The notes under the pieces were generated by a model. That model was not told the DNA's origin. It worked only from the letters and a program-made list of their open reading frames with translations, and searched no databases. A stretch of DNA of 64,000 nucleotides. It comes from CAWAPD01 sp963783865 (lineage in GTDB: Bacteria; Actinomycetota; Thermoleophilia; UBA2241). Made by a program: the position numbers and the translations under genes. This document shows positions 43,527-52,710 of the stretch, one piece after another. The stretch covers positions 434,001 to 498,000 of the forward strand of contig CAWAPD010000002.1 of assembly GCA_963783865.1 (NCBI GenBank), written 5' to 3'. Every line of letters begins with the position of its first letter. The stretch's first letter is position 1.

Positions 43527-45281
43527 TTACGCCACCGGCGCGCCCCAGCCGCGCGCCGCATAGTAGTCGCGCAGCATGACGTCCATCTCGTCCTGGGTCA
43601 GCGTGAGCTGCTTCTCGTCGTCGGTCGCCCGCTCGGTGATCCAGGCGGGCAGCCGTTCGTGCGTGCCGGCCGTGAAGCCGCGCAACTCGTTGAAGCGGTG
43701 CGACTCGGTGACGATCCGGTTGGCGATCGCGCCCAGGTCGGCCTCGGTGTAGTCGGTGCCGAGCGCCGCGTTGACCACGCCGGTGATATACGGCCACGGC
43801 ACCAGGTCGCGGTAGAAGCGGCAGTAGATCAGGGTGTCCATGATGACGAGGCGGTTCTCCCAGTCCACGTACATCGCCGCCTTGCCCTCGATCACCCGCG
43901 GGTCGCTGAAACCGGCGAGTTCGGCCTTGTAGAAGGTCCCGCGCAGGTGACAGGCGCCGCGCGACACCGTCGCGTACGCGAGGCCCATCCCCTTGAGCGA
44001 GCGGGGGTCGTAGCCGGCCGGCTCCATCCCCTTGACGTGGACGGCGACACCCTTGAGCTCGGGGATCGCCGCCTCGACGGCCAGCACGCCCCCGGCGAAC
44101 AGGTCGCCGGTCGGCGTGTCACGGAGGCACATGTGCTCGAGGAACTCGGCCACGCCGTCGGCGTCGCCGAAGTCCAGCTTCTCGTCGATGAGCCCACGCA
44201 GCGACGCCTCGATCCCCAGGGCGGCCAGGTTGCCGCCGGTCATCGTGTCGATGCCCAGGCGGTCGCAGATGTCGTTCATGCGCATGATCTGGCCGAAGTC
44301 GACGATCTCGCAGAGCCCGCCGAAGCAGTAGATCGTCTCGTACTCGGGACCGTCGATCTCGAGGCCGGCCAGTGGGTGTCCCTCGGGCACCTTGCAGTGC
44401 TTGACGCACTGCATCATGCAGGGCGGGCAGGCCTCGTTCTTGACGAGGTACTTCTCCATCATCGTCTCGGCCGAGATCGGCTCGAAGTCGTCGAGGTGGC
44501 CCTTGCGCCAGTACCGCGTGGGGAAGCCGTTGACGCCGTTCAGCAGGCGCACCATCTGCACGGTGCCCTTGGCCCTGTAGGCGGCCACGCCGGGGTTGTC
44601 CTTGCCCTCGGCCGCCATTTGCTTGACCAGGGCCTTGAACTCGTCGGGGCGCGCGACCTCGACCGGCTTGTCGCCGTGGAACACGAGGCCCTTGAGCTTC
44701 TTGGAGCCGAACACGGCGCCGGGACCGCCGCGCCCCAGGCTGTGCCACTTGTTGTTCTCGACGCAGGCGAAGCGGACCAGGTTCTCGCCGGCTTGACCGA
44801 TCACGCACGCCTGAGCCTTCGGCGCCTCGACGGCGTGCCTGGCGACGATCCTCTCCTCGGCCTCGTAGGTGTCGAGACCCCAGAGGTCGTCGGCGGGGTG
44901 GATCGTGGCGCCTTTGCCGGAGATCTCGAGGTAGACGGGGGAGTCGGCCGCCCCTTCGACGACCACCATCCTGTAGCCGGTCCTGGCGAACTGCGGCGTG
45001 ACGTTCCCGCCCGAGGTGCATTCGCCGTAGCCGCCGGTGAGGGGGGAGAGGAAATGCACGCCATAGCGGTTGCCGCCGAACATCGTCGTGCCGCTGATCG
45101 GGCCCGTGACGAAGAAGAGCTTGTTCTGCGGGCTGAGCGGGTCGACCTCGGGGCCGACCTCCTCCAGAAGATAGTGGGTGCCGAGGCCCTTGCCCCCGAT
45201 GTACTCGCGGATCAGCTCCGCCGGGATCGTCTCCTCGCTGACCTTCCGCGAGGACAGGTCGATCCGCAACAGGTCTCCCAT
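43527..45281 (-). CDS. aldehyde ferredoxin oxidoreductase (AOR family)
   Basis: AOR enzymes interconvert aldehydes and carboxylates with ferredoxin, using a tungsto- or molybdo-bispterin and a [4Fe-4S] cluster. The 584-residue product from ATG 45281 (AAAGGA upstream) has the N-terminal start MGDLLRIDLSSRKV, YIGGKGLG, NRYGVHFLSPLTGGYGECTS, and the cluster motif with cysteines at 285, 288, 292 and 296 (ACPPCMMQCVKHC). It implies anaerobic metabolism. The specific aldehyde is unknown; no ferredoxin or MoaD-like gene is beside it. Confidence 0.92.
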   Translation of the reverse strand: MGDLLRIDLSSRKVSEETIPAELIREYIGGKGLGTHYLLEEVGPEVDPLSPQNKLFFVTGPISGTTMFGGNRYGVHFLSPLTGGYGECTSGGNVTPQFARTGYRMVVVEGAADSPVYLEISGKGATIHPADDLWGLDTYEAEERIVARHAVEAPKAQACVIGQAGENLVRFACVENNKWHSLGRGGPGAVFGSKKLKGLVFHGDKPVEVARPDEFKALVKQMAAEGKDNPGVAAYRAKGTVQMVRLLNGVNGFPTRYWRKGHLDDFEPISAETMMEKYLVKNEACPPCMMQCVKHCKVPEGHPLAGLEIDGPEYETIYCFGGLCEIVDFGQIMRMNDICDRLGIDTMTGGNLAALGIEASLRGLIDEKLDFGDADGVAEFLEHMCLRDTPTGDLFAGGVLAVEAAIPELKGVAVHVKGMEPAGYDPRSLKGMGLAYATVSRGACHLRGTFYKAELAGFSDPRVIEGKAAMYVDWENRLVIMDTLIYCRFYRDLVPWPYITGVVNAALGTDYTEADLGAIANRIVTESHRFNELRGFTAGTHERLPAWITERATDDEKQLTLTQDEMDVMLRDYYAARGWGAPVA

Positions 45282-45409
45282 TTTCCGCGTCCTTTCGTAG
45301 CCGGCGTTGATTCGCGTGGTCGGCCGGGGTCGGAGACGCACGGCGCCGGACGGCGCCGGGGCCCCTTCCCCTACCTCTAGGATTCACCAGGGCGGCGAAG
45401 CAAGCAAGC

Positions 45410-45442
45410 GGGCGGGTTTGGCCGACCGGGCCAAACCCGCCC
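45410..45442 (-). terminator. terminator after alanine dehydrogenase gene
   Basis: A 14-bp stem GGGCGGGTTTGGCC and its complement with a 5-nt loop, nested in an outer GGCGGCGAAGCA/TGCTTCGCCGCC stem (about 45391-45459). Confidence 0.7.
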
Positions 45443-45480
45443 ACCCGTGCTTCGCCGCCGGGTCCGCGAGCCGCGCCTCG

Positions 45481-46599
45481 CTAGGCGAGCGCCTCCGCCA
45501 GCGGCGTGTACGGCAGCTTGTGGGCCTCTGCCACCGACGGGATCGTCAGCTTGCCGCGGTAGACGTTGACGCCCAGCGCCAGTTCGGGGACCTCTCTCGC
45601 GGCGGTCTCGAACCCGCGGGTGGCGATCGTCAGGCCGTAGGGCAGGGTGACGTTGGTCAGCGCCATCGTGGAGGTGCGCGCCACCGCGCCGGGCATGTTG
45701 GCGACGCAGTAGTGGACGATGCCCTCTTCGACGTACGTGGGCTCGGTGTGGGTCGTCGGGCGCGAGGTCTCGAAGCACCCGCCCTGGTCGATGGCCACGT
45801 CGACCACGACCGAGCCGGGCCGCATGGTCTTGAGCATGTACCGTCTCACCAGGTGCGGCGCCTGAGCGCCGCCCGGCAGGAGCACCGCGCCGACGACGAG
45901 GTCGGCGTGCTCGAGCTCCTCGGCGACGGCCGACTCGTTGGACATCACCGTCTCGACGCGGCCGCCGAAGATGTCGTCGAGATAGGCGAGCCGGTCGGCG
46001 ACCTTGTCCAGGAGCACCACGCGGGCGCCCAGGCCGACGGCCATCTTGGCCGCGTTCACGCCGACCGTGCCGCCGCCGATGATCACCACCTTGCCGGGGG
46101 GCACGCCGGTCACGCCGCCGAGCAGTACGCCGGACCCGCCGTTGGCCTTCTGCAGCGCCGTGGCGCCGGCCTGGATCGCCAGCCGCCCGGCGACCTCGCT
46201 CATGGGGGCGAGCAGCGGGTGGCCCTTCGGCGTCTCGACCGTCTCGTAGGCCAGACCGCGGATGTCGGCCTTCAACATGGCCTCGGTCAGCTCGCGCGCG
46301 TAGTCGGCCGCCAGGTGCAGGTAGGTGTAGAGGATCTGGCCGGGCTTGAACCTGGGCCACTCGACGGGCAGCGGCTCCTTGACCTTGACGATCATGTCGG
46401 CCGCCGCGAAGACCTCGTCGACGGGGACGAGGCGGGCGCCGGCGGCGGCGTAGGCGTCGTCGGGGAACCCGGAGCCGACGCCGGCGCCCGCCTCGACGAC
46501 CACCTCGTGGCCGGCCCGCACGAACTCGCGCACGCCGATCGGCGTGACCGCGACGCGATACTCCTCGTTCTTGATCTCCCTGGGAACGCCGATGATCAT
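45481..46599 (-). CDS. ald: alanine dehydrogenase
   Basis: Ald catalyses reversible NAD-dependent deamination of alanine to pyruvate. The 372-residue protein has IIGVPREIKNEEYRVAVTP, the catalytic KVKEPLPVEWPRF region, HLAADYARELTEAM, the NAD motif VIIGGGTVGVNAAKMA (about residues 168-183) and VDVAIDQGG. ATG 46599 with AGGAGGAG. Its upstream region contains a dyad likely bound by the adjacent Lrp-type regulator, matching the ald-adeR type arrangement. Confidence 0.95.
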   Translation of the reverse strand: MIIGVPREIKNEEYRVAVTPIGVREFVRAGHEVVVEAGAGVGSGFPDDAYAAAGARLVPVDEVFAAADMIVKVKEPLPVEWPRFKPGQILYTYLHLAADYARELTEAMLKADIRGLAYETVETPKGHPLLAPMSEVAGRLAIQAGATALQKANGGSGVLLGGVTGVPPGKVVIIGGGTVGVNAAKMAVGLGARVVLLDKVADRLAYLDDIFGGRVETVMSNESAVAEELEHADLVVGAVLLPGGAQAPHLVRRYMLKTMRPGSVVVDVAIDQGGCFETSRPTTHTEPTYVEEGIVHYCVANMPGAVARTSTMALTNVTLPYGLTIATRGFETAAREVPELALGVNVYRGKLTIPSVAEAHKLPYTPLAEALA

Positions 46600-46675
46600 C
46601 GCAGGCTCCTCCTGATGACGTGGGCAAGAGAGGACCGGGTCCGGCAGCGGTGCCGGCGGGTCGTCACGGTTTGGC

Positions 46676-46681
46676 ATTGTA
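46676..46681 (-). promoter_or_regulatory. extended -10 promoter of ald
   Basis: TGATACAAT on the minus strand, start near 46669. A TTGAAA lies 15 nt upstream, at short spacing, so an activator may be needed. Confidence 0.55.
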
Positions 46682-46710
46682 TCAGAGTATCGGCACTTTC
46701 AACGCTCACA

Positions 46711-46740
46711 CCGCAAAGACGTCTGCAGACATACTTTGCG
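46711..46740. promoter_or_regulatory. dyad, candidate Lrp/AsnC-type operator
   Basis: CGCAAAG...GTCTGCAGAC...CTTTGCG is an almost perfect 29-bp palindrome between ald and the lrp-type gene, about -42 to -71 relative to the ald start. This is the right place for activation of ald by its Lrp-family neighbour. Confidence 0.5.
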
Positions 46741-46752
46741 AAACGGAAAGTC

Positions 46753-47250
46753 TTACCTACTACCGTTGTTGGGCTGCTTCTCCCAGGCGTCGCGCATCGC
46801 CCGCGGCAGCGGCATCCACTTGTCGGCGGCCTTCATGACCACGAACATCTCGCTGGACTGCACGCCGCCGAGGGCCTGCAGCGAGATGTTGAGGAAGTCG
46901 TACAGCCCGCTCATCCCGTCGGCCGTGACGACCTCGGCGACGATGTCGTAACGGCCGGTGACGACGGCGGCCCAGTTGACCTCGTCGAGGGCGGCCAGAC
47001 GCTCCACCATCTCCTCGAGGTTGAACTTGTCGAGCGTGAGGCCCACGAGCGCCGTCGTCGTGCCCCGCGTGTCGGCCGCGTTCAGCAGCCCGGCGACCTT
47101 GAGCACGCCTTCGGCGGTCAGCCGCCGCAGCCGCGAGCGGACGGTCGGCACCGAGACGCCGGTCCGCGCGGCGATCTCGGCCAGGGAGAGACGGCCGTCG
47201 TCGCTGAGGGTCGCGATGATGGCGCGATCGAGTACGTCGAGCCTGTCCAT
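46753..47250 (-). CDS. Lrp/AsnC family transcriptional regulator
   Basis: The 165-residue protein has the N-terminal helix-turn-helix (LDRAIIATLSDDGRLSLAEI to RLRRLTAEGVL) and the C-terminal RAM amino-acid-binding domain. Its position next to ald suggests it senses alanine. Start ATG 47250 follows GGAGGGAGGA; the open frame to 47322 lacks a signal. The dyad at 46711-46740 lies just 3' of this gene and upstream of ald. Confidence 0.9.
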   Translation of the reverse strand: MDRLDVLDRAIIATLSDDGRLSLAEIAARTGVSVPTVRSRLRRLTAEGVLKVAGLLNAADTRGTTTALVGLTLDKFNLEEMVERLAALDEVNWAAVVTGRYDIVAEVVTADGMSGLYDFLNISLQALGGVQSSEMFVVMKAADKWMPLPRAMRDAWEKQPNNGSR

Positions 47251-47404
47251 CCGACCGTCCTCCCTCCACCGCGCGGGACGCCGGGCGCCCCGCCCCCTCT
47301 GGTATCGTGTACCGGGTAGCATTACCTGCAGCGGAAGCGACGCAAGTCAAGGGAGTCGACGTGGGCGATCACCCCGTGCTGGTCCGTCCTGCGAGGCGGC
47401 AGCC

Positions 47405-48214
47405 ATGAACCTCGCCGGCGCCCGTGTGCTGGTCGTCGGCGGCGCCCGCCACCTCGGTCGAGCGCTCGCGCTCGACCTGGCCCAGGCGGGCGCCGGCGTG
47501 GCCGTCACGTCGCGCGACACCGCCCAGGCGGCGGCCGCGGTGTCGGCGATCGAGTCCCTCGGGCGGCGAGGGGTCGCCGTCACCGGCGACGTTGCCACGC
47601 CGCCCGGCGCCCGCGCCCTCGTGACCGGCGCGGCCGACGCCCTCGGCGGACTCGACGCCGTCGTCTTCGCCGCCAGCGGCCCGTTCCGTCCACAGGCCCC
47701 CGAGGAGATCGCCGACGACACCTTCCGCGCCTCGTTCGCCGTCGTGACCGACGGCTTCTTCGCGGTCGCCGTGGCCGCCTACCGCCGGTTCGTCGCGCAG
47801 GCGGAGGCGGCGGCCGGCGGCGGCGAGGCTGGACGACCGGGCGACGCGGGTCAGGGCGACGACTCGGCCGGCCGCACGGCCGGCGTCGTCGTCGCCCTGA
47901 CCGACGCGCTGGGCGCACGGCCGTCGGCCGCCTTCGCGGCGCACGGCGCCGCGAAGGCGGCCCAGATCATGCTGGTGCGCGAGTTGGCCAAGGCCTGGGG
48001 GCCGGCGGGCGTGCGCGTGTGCGGGGTCTCCCCCGGCCCGATCGACCTGCCCGACGACCCGCGGCGCGAGGCCTCGCTGCGCGCCGCGCAGCGCGGCCCC
48101 TCGCGCCGCCTCGTCGCGCCGCACGAGGTCGCCCTGGCGGTCCGGCTCTGCATCGAGGACGACGCGCTGACGGGGATCGACCTGCCGGTCGACGCGGGGT
48201 TCCGGCTGAGGTAG
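47405..48214 (+). CDS. short-chain dehydrogenase/reductase-like protein (pteridine reductase type)
   Basis: The 269-residue Rossmann protein has the glycine motif VLVVGGARHLGRALA of the FolM/pteridine-reductase branch and VVVALTDALGARPSAAF matching its NITDxxxxRP motif. The catalytic YxxxK reads HGAAK, so the tyrosine is replaced by histidine. With a dihydrofolate synthesis operon in the same window a pterin reductase role is possible, but the Tyr change argues for altered chemistry. A spacer of Gly/Asp/Arg residues at 140-165 overlies an inverted repeat. ATG 47405. Confidence 0.75.
   Translation: MNLAGARVLVVGGARHLGRALALDLAQAGAGVAVTSRDTAQAAAAVSAIESLGRRGVAVTGDVATPPGARALVTGAADALGGLDAVVFAASGPFRPQAPEEIADDTFRASFAVVTDGFFAVAVAAYRRFVAQAEAAAGGGEAGRPGDAGQGDDSAGRTAGVVVALTDALGARPSAAFAAHGAAKAAQIMLVRELAKAWGPAGVRVCGVSPGPIDLPDDPRREASLRAAQRGPSRRLVAPHEVALAVRLCIEDDALTGIDLPVDAGFRLR
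47849..47902. repeat. inverted repeat inside the SDR gene
   Basis: Outer 15-bp perfect arms (47849-47863, 47888-47902) with an inner CGGCCG stem; it encodes the extra loop before the active-site strand. Confidence 0.65.
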
Positions 48215-48223
48215 GGAGACGGC

Positions 48224-48247
48224 CGCCGCGGGCGGGCGCCCGCGGCG
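48224..48247. terminator. hairpin between SDR and PucR genes
   Basis: 11-bp GC-rich palindrome (48224-48247) between the convergent SDR and PucR genes. Confidence 0.5.
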
Positions 48248-48271
48248 CGACGCACCGCGCGCGCCCGCCCG

Positions 48272-49936
48272 CTACGAGCTGCGCTGCGGCTGCTGGCGCT
48301 GCCGGCGGCCCGACTGCGCGATCAGCTCCCTGGCTTTCAGCGCCAGCCAGAACTCCATGCGGTCTTGCGAGCTGCCCAGGTCGCGCCCGGTGATCTCCTC
48401 GACCCGCTTCATGCGGTAGCGCAGCGTGTGGCGGTGCACGTACAGCCGCTCGGCCGCCTCGCCCCAGTGGCCGTTGGCCTCGAGGAAGCAGGCAAGGCTC
48501 TTGACCAGGTCGCTCGAGTTCTGCTCGTCGTAGTCGTGCAGCTTGCCCAGAACGCTGTCGTAGAAGACCTCGAGCGACAGCGTGTCCTGCAGCCCGAGCA
48601 GGAGCCCGTACGAGCCGAGGTCGTCGAAGCTGGCGATCACGCTGCCGGCGCCCTTGAGCTTGCGGATCTGGATCGCGTAGAGCGCCTCGTAGTAGCTCTG
48701 CCGCAGGTCGACGAGCGAGCGGTGCGGGCGGCCGATGCCGATCGACACGGTGATCTCGGGGATCATCGTCCCGATCGCCGCCTGCAGCTCGGCGCTCAGG
48801 GCGAGCACGTCGGGCGGGTCGGCCGCCAGCTGCAGCAGCACCACGACCGAGTCGCTGCGCGAGGCCGAGATGAACAGGGTGTCGCGCTGGGCGAGGAACT
48901 CGTCGACCGCCCAGTGCAGGCGCTCCTTGATGTCCTGGACCACCGTCTCCTGTTTGTCGTGCACGCCCTCGACGAACTGCTTGAACTCGTCGATGTCGAC
49001 CAGCATGATCAGGTGCTCGGTCTCGGGCTCGAGACCGAAGAAGGCGAGCCGGCGGGCGATCTCCTCTTCGTAGAGGTCGCTGGCGATGAGCTCGTCGAAG
49101 AAGTCGCCGGCCAGCCGCTTCTCGGTCTCGGCGACGGCCTTCTTCTTGACCAGCTCGAGCGCCGTCACGGTGACCACGTGATGCAGGATGATGCGGTCGT
49201 AGTCGGAGAAGTCGCCCGCGTCCTTGGCCACGGCCAGGAAGGCGCCGATGCGGTGCGAGGCCACGACGGGGTAGACCTGCACGCTGCTGGCGAACCCGCG
49301 CCCGTCGACCGGGAAGGTGTCGCGGGAGGCGCGCTTGTCGGAGATCTGGCGCCACAGCTCGGCGATCATCTCGGACGGCACGCGGCGCCGGTGAGCAGCC
49401 TCGCAGAGCACCAGGCCGTGGAAGTCGAAGAGCACGGCCGAGCAGCCGACCAGCGCCGACAGGGTCGAGATGATGAACGGCAGGCCCTTCTCCTCGAGCA
49501 CGAGCTTGGTCAGCTTCTCGTGCACGGCCAGGCTGCGTTGCAGCAGCGAGTACTGCTCGTTCACGATCTTCGACGCGACGGCCTCGGTGATGGCGATGAA
49601 CGGCACGTTGTAGGGCACCTCGAAGAGGGGGAAGTCGTTGGCCGCCGCCAGCTCGACCATGCTGGCGGGCACGGCCTTGAAGCCGAAGCCGACGCCGAAC
49701 CCGAGGCCGGAGAGGTTGGCGTCGATCAGGCGCTGGAGCATCCCCGTCTGCTCCTCTTCCTGGTTCACGAGGCCGAGGCCGGTCGTGAGGAGGAGCTCGC
49801 CGCCCTTGAGCCAGCGGGTGGGGTCGGACATCTCGGTGATGTGCACCCAGCGCACCTGGTTGCTCACGGCCTTGGCGCCGGCGAGCAGCTTGAGGTTGAG
49901 ACCCGGGATCTCGAGGATGTCCTGGACCGTGATCAT
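48272..49936 (-). CDS. PucR family transcriptional regulator
   Basis: The 554-residue protein has the N-terminal PUCR domain (VQDILEIPGLNLKLLAGAKA, about residues 1-120), a central GGDEF-like or ligand region, and the C-terminal PucR helix-turn-helix (ANGHWGEAAERLYVHRHTLRYR, about residue 500). Such regulators act as ligand-responsive activators of purine, amine or sugar-acid catabolism. It is encoded 183 nt downstream of the C45 gene and on the same strand, so it probably controls the methyltransferase/transport block. Confidence 0.9.
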   Translation of the reverse strand: MITVQDILEIPGLNLKLLAGAKAVSNQVRWVHITEMSDPTRWLKGGELLLTTGLGLVNQEEEQTGMLQRLIDANLSGLGFGVGFGFKAVPASMVELAAANDFPLFEVPYNVPFIAITEAVASKIVNEQYSLLQRSLAVHEKLTKLVLEEKGLPFIISTLSALVGCSAVLFDFHGLVLCEAAHRRRVPSEMIAELWRQISDKRASRDTFPVDGRGFASSVQVYPVVASHRIGAFLAVAKDAGDFSDYDRIILHHVVTVTALELVKKKAVAETEKRLAGDFFDELIASDLYEEEIARRLAFFGLEPETEHLIMLVDIDEFKQFVEGVHDKQETVVQDIKERLHWAVDEFLAQRDTLFISASRSDSVVVLLQLAADPPDVLALSAELQAAIGTMIPEITVSIGIGRPHRSLVDLRQSYYEALYAIQIRKLKGAGSVIASFDDLGSYGLLLGLQDTLSLEVFYDSVLGKLHDYDEQNSSDLVKSLACFLEANGHWGEAAERLYVHRHTLRYRMKRVEEITGRDLGSSQDRMEFWLALKARELIAQSGRRQRQQPQRSS

Positions 49937-50119
49937 CGCGCCTCGACCTGCCTTCCTTGCATACGGAATCGCCGCCGGGTCTGCCTGAGCCCGTGCTCGC
50001 TTACTCTACACAATGTCCAAGTCATAGGCGAGTCAAGCCGCCGACATGGCCATCCGGTGGAGCGGCCCGGCCGTGTGGACCGACTGGCGCTTTACCCAGG
50101 CGGACGGGGGGCCGAGCCG

Positions 50120-51205
50120 TCAGTCCATCGAGAAGAGCTGGTACTCGGCCTCGCAGGGCGGCCCGGCCAGCACGCGGATCTGCCGCTCATCGAGGTCGCA
50201 GATGATGCTGCCCACGGTCATGCCTTGCTCGGCGATCGGCGCGGCGGCGTCGGGGTGGCCGCAGATGGTCTCGTCGGGGCCCGGCTCGTGGCAACGCAGG
50301 ACGCGGGTCACCAACGCGATCGGGTCGTCGCCGCGGCCGAGGCCCTCGGCAAGCATGCTCTCGGCGGTCGCGAGCCGCACGCGCGACTCCTCCCACTGCG
50401 AGCCCTCGAACGCCGCCATGTCGGGAGAGACGTAGTGGTTCGTGTGCGCCATGAAGCCGCGCTCGGTGTGGTCCATGAAGGCGGAGGCGGTCGCCGAGGA
50501 CTCGATGTCCCACAGGCGGCCGCCGGTGTCGGCGAAGAACTGGTTGGTGCCGCGCGCGCGGGCCTCGCAGAGGCCGTGCTCGCGCGCGGCCTCGAGGGTG
50601 GCGTCCTCCATGGTCGAGCGGCGCACGAAGCAGTTCGGTACGCCCAGGTGGTTGTCGGTCGAGCTGACGGAGTTGCTGAGGTTGCCGATGCCGTGGGAGT
50701 TGACCCCCACGATCGGCAGGTAGCAGGCGCCGGCGAACGCCAGCAGCCGGGTGCCGTCGGGCGCCGTCAGGTCGAACAGCACGTTGTTGGGCGCGTCGAT
50801 CACGTACCAGTCCATGTTGTGGGCCACGATGTGCCGGCCCCCACTCACGACCGCCACGGCCGTGCAGCCGGGAGCGAGCAGCCGGTGTTCGCCGACGACC
50901 GGCTCGCCCGAGGTGAACTCCTCGCCGCAGTTGGGCACGAGCAGGTCCTCGAACGGCACGCCGGAGCCCTCGGCCATCCCGCGCAGCTCCTCGACGCATC
51001 GGGGTGTGTAGGCCTCGGCGTAGCGCAGGTAGGCGGCGGCCTGGCCCAGGGCTTCGCCCCAGGCCAGGCCGCCGCTCAGCGCCTCGAAGTTGTCGCGGAA
51101 GAAGGCGACCGACGCCTGGATCTGCTGCCGTGCCGCCTCGCCGACCTGACGGCCGATCTCGCGGTAGCTGCCCCCGGCCCGCACGTACACGAAGGGATAC
51201 GGCAT
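50120..51205 (-). CDS. C45 family acyltransferase/amidohydrolase (IPN acyltransferase-like)
   Basis: This Ntn-fold protein matures by autocleavage before its nucleophile cysteine, which is Cys114 in APGCTAVAVVSGG (361 residues total). AHNMDWYV and VGVNSHGIGNLSNS are the expected substrate-pocket motifs. Family members transfer acyl groups to amines or hydrolyse N-acyl compounds and linear amides. Start ATG 51205 lies 1 nt after the MttB-type stop, so both are cotranslated. A role in freeing an N-acyl or amide substrate before methyl transfer is my inference. Confidence 0.85.
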   Translation of the reverse strand: MPYPFVYVRAGGSYREIGRQVGEAARQQIQASVAFFRDNFEALSGGLAWGEALGQAAAYLRYAEAYTPRCVEELRGMAEGSGVPFEDLLVPNCGEEFTSGEPVVGEHRLLAPGCTAVAVVSGGRHIVAHNMDWYVIDAPNNVLFDLTAPDGTRLLAFAGACYLPIVGVNSHGIGNLSNSVSSTDNHLGVPNCFVRRSTMEDATLEAAREHGLCEARARGTNQFFADTGGRLWDIESSATASAFMDHTERGFMAHTNHYVSPDMAAFEGSQWEESRVRLATAESMLAEGLGRGDDPIALVTRVLRCHEPGPDETICGHPDAAAPIAEQGMTVGSIICDLDERQIRVLAGPPCEAEYQLFSMD

Positions 51206-51206
51206 G

Positions 51207-52700
51207 TCAGCGCCTCCGCCGGCCGAGGATGCGGCGCAGATCGGGCCACTCGTCCAGGCCGACCTCCCGCGCCGCCGCGTCGATGCTGTCCGCCAGCGCG
51301 TCGACCGTCTCGTCCGCCAGCCCCACCGGCGGGCGAGTGAGAAGCTCCTCGACCCGTTCGCGGGCGGCGTCGACCATCCCGCGGCGACCGGTCCGCGCCC
51401 ACTCCTCGGCGCCGCCGCGGAAGGCGAGGATGGGCGTCGCGAACTCGCGGCGGATGTAGCGCCGCGTGTGCTTGGTGGTGAGGAAGCCCTTGTCCGAGAG
51501 CACGCCCTCGGCCATCGCCTCGACGTCCAGGGCATCGGCGTCCCACGGCCGCGCCTCGACCGCGTAGAAGACGTCGTTCAGCACCTCGTCGTCGATCACC
51601 AGCGCCTCGAGCGAGGTGGCCGCGCCGGCCTGGATGTCGCCGACGCCGGAGAGCAGCCGCGGCCGGGCCATCACGCCGAGCAGCGCGTTCAGCGCGTGCT
51701 CGCAGCCGAACTGGGCGTCGGCGACGTGGCTGTCGGTGGTCGGCCCATAGCAGTCGCAGGCCATACCGTAGCGGCGCGCGAGGGCGACTGCGGCGATCGA
51801 CGAGACGCCGGTCTCGGGCGTGCCCGACGTCAGCATGCCGGTGCGCGGGTCGACCGCCGACAGGCGAGGCCCGTAGTAGCACGGGGTGCCGGGGGCGACG
51901 ACCTGGGTGAGGACCAGTCCCGCCAGCACCTCGGCGTTCTGCTGGGCGACGGCGGCCGCGATCGCCGCGGGAGCGGTGGTCGCGGCCGCCGGGCACGGCA
52001 GGATCTCGATGGCGAGGCCGCCGCCGCGGGCGGCGTCGATCAGGGCGTCGGTCACCTCGGCCCCCAGCAGCAGGGGGCTGACCGGCGAGAAGGCGAGGTC
52101 GAGGGGATACCGCCGGCCCTCGCCGTCGGCGCCGGTCACGGCGCGCGCCATCTCGAGCAGGTAGCGGCCCTGGAACGGGAACGAGACGCCGGGTCCGCCG
52201 ACGTACTTGTCGGTCTCGAAGGCGACCATCGCATACGAGTACAGCGGCTCGAGCGGCGCCGGTACGTCGCCGGGCTGCACGAGCGAGCAGATCGTGTGCT
52301 GGTTGACGAGGTGGTGCATGACGCGCGAGAGGTCACCCTGGTCGGCGATGGTCGCGCGGCGGGCCTCGCCGGTCACGGCGTCGGCGATGTCGGCCGTGCC
52401 GCCCATGTTGTGCACGTAGGTCTGCGCCGGCTCGGGGTCGATCTCGAGCGAGCGCTCGGGAGCCCGGGCGACCAGCGTGTAGCGGGCCGTGTGCGCCGCC
52501 ACGGCGTCGTCGACCAGTTGCCGGGGCACCGCCAGGCGGCCTTGCGGGCCGGTGACGCAGCCGGCCGCCTCCAGCTCCGCCCGCGCCCCGGATGACTCGA
52601 CCCGCACTCCCACCCGCTCGAGGAGAGCGATCGACGCCTCGTGCATGGCCTCAATCGCCTCGGAGGGCCAGGGCCACGTCATACCGGCAGAGACGTTCAC
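51207..52700 (-). CDS. MttB-family (trimethylamine/betaine methyltransferase type) corrinoid methyltransferase
   Basis: The 497-residue TIM barrel belongs to the MttB superfamily, which passes a methyl group from a quaternary amine to a corrinoid protein. It has EAMHEASIALLERVGVRVES at the N-terminus, FPFQGRYLLEMARAVTG, SPVSPLLLGAEV and CDCYGPTTDSHVADAQFG, and ends in RRILGRRRR. No in-frame TAG is present in the coding sequence, so it is of the non-pyrrolysine type (glycine betaine, proline betaine or carnitine-like substrates are known for such members). GTG 52700 is the probable start. The cognate corrinoid protein is not in this window. Confidence 0.87.
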   Translation of the reverse strand: MNVSAGMTWPWPSEAIEAMHEASIALLERVGVRVESSGARAELEAAGCVTGPQGRLAVPRQLVDDAVAAHTARYTLVARAPERSLEIDPEPAQTYVHNMGGTADIADAVTGEARRATIADQGDLSRVMHHLVNQHTICSLVQPGDVPAPLEPLYSYAMVAFETDKYVGGPGVSFPFQGRYLLEMARAVTGADGEGRRYPLDLAFSPVSPLLLGAEVTDALIDAARGGGLAIEILPCPAAATTAPAAIAAAVAQQNAEVLAGLVLTQVVAPGTPCYYGPRLSAVDPRTGMLTSGTPETGVSSIAAVALARRYGMACDCYGPTTDSHVADAQFGCEHALNALLGVMARPRLLSGVGDIQAGAATSLEALVIDDEVLNDVFYAVEARPWDADALDVEAMAEGVLSDKGFLTTKHTRRYIRREFATPILAFRGGAEEWARTGRRGMVDAARERVEELLTRPPVGLADETVDALADSIDAAAREVGLDEWPDLRRILGRRRR

Positions 52701-52710
52701 GCGCGCATCC

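Noticed and set aside
51030..51075. Possible palindrome in the C45 gene
   Set aside because: Two 12-bp arms are displaced and the paired region is imperfect; at this G+C content it is within chance.
51207..52700. Pyrrolysine codon in the MttB-family gene
   Set aside because: No in-frame TAG; the frame is open over its full length, so it is a non-pyrrolysine homologue.
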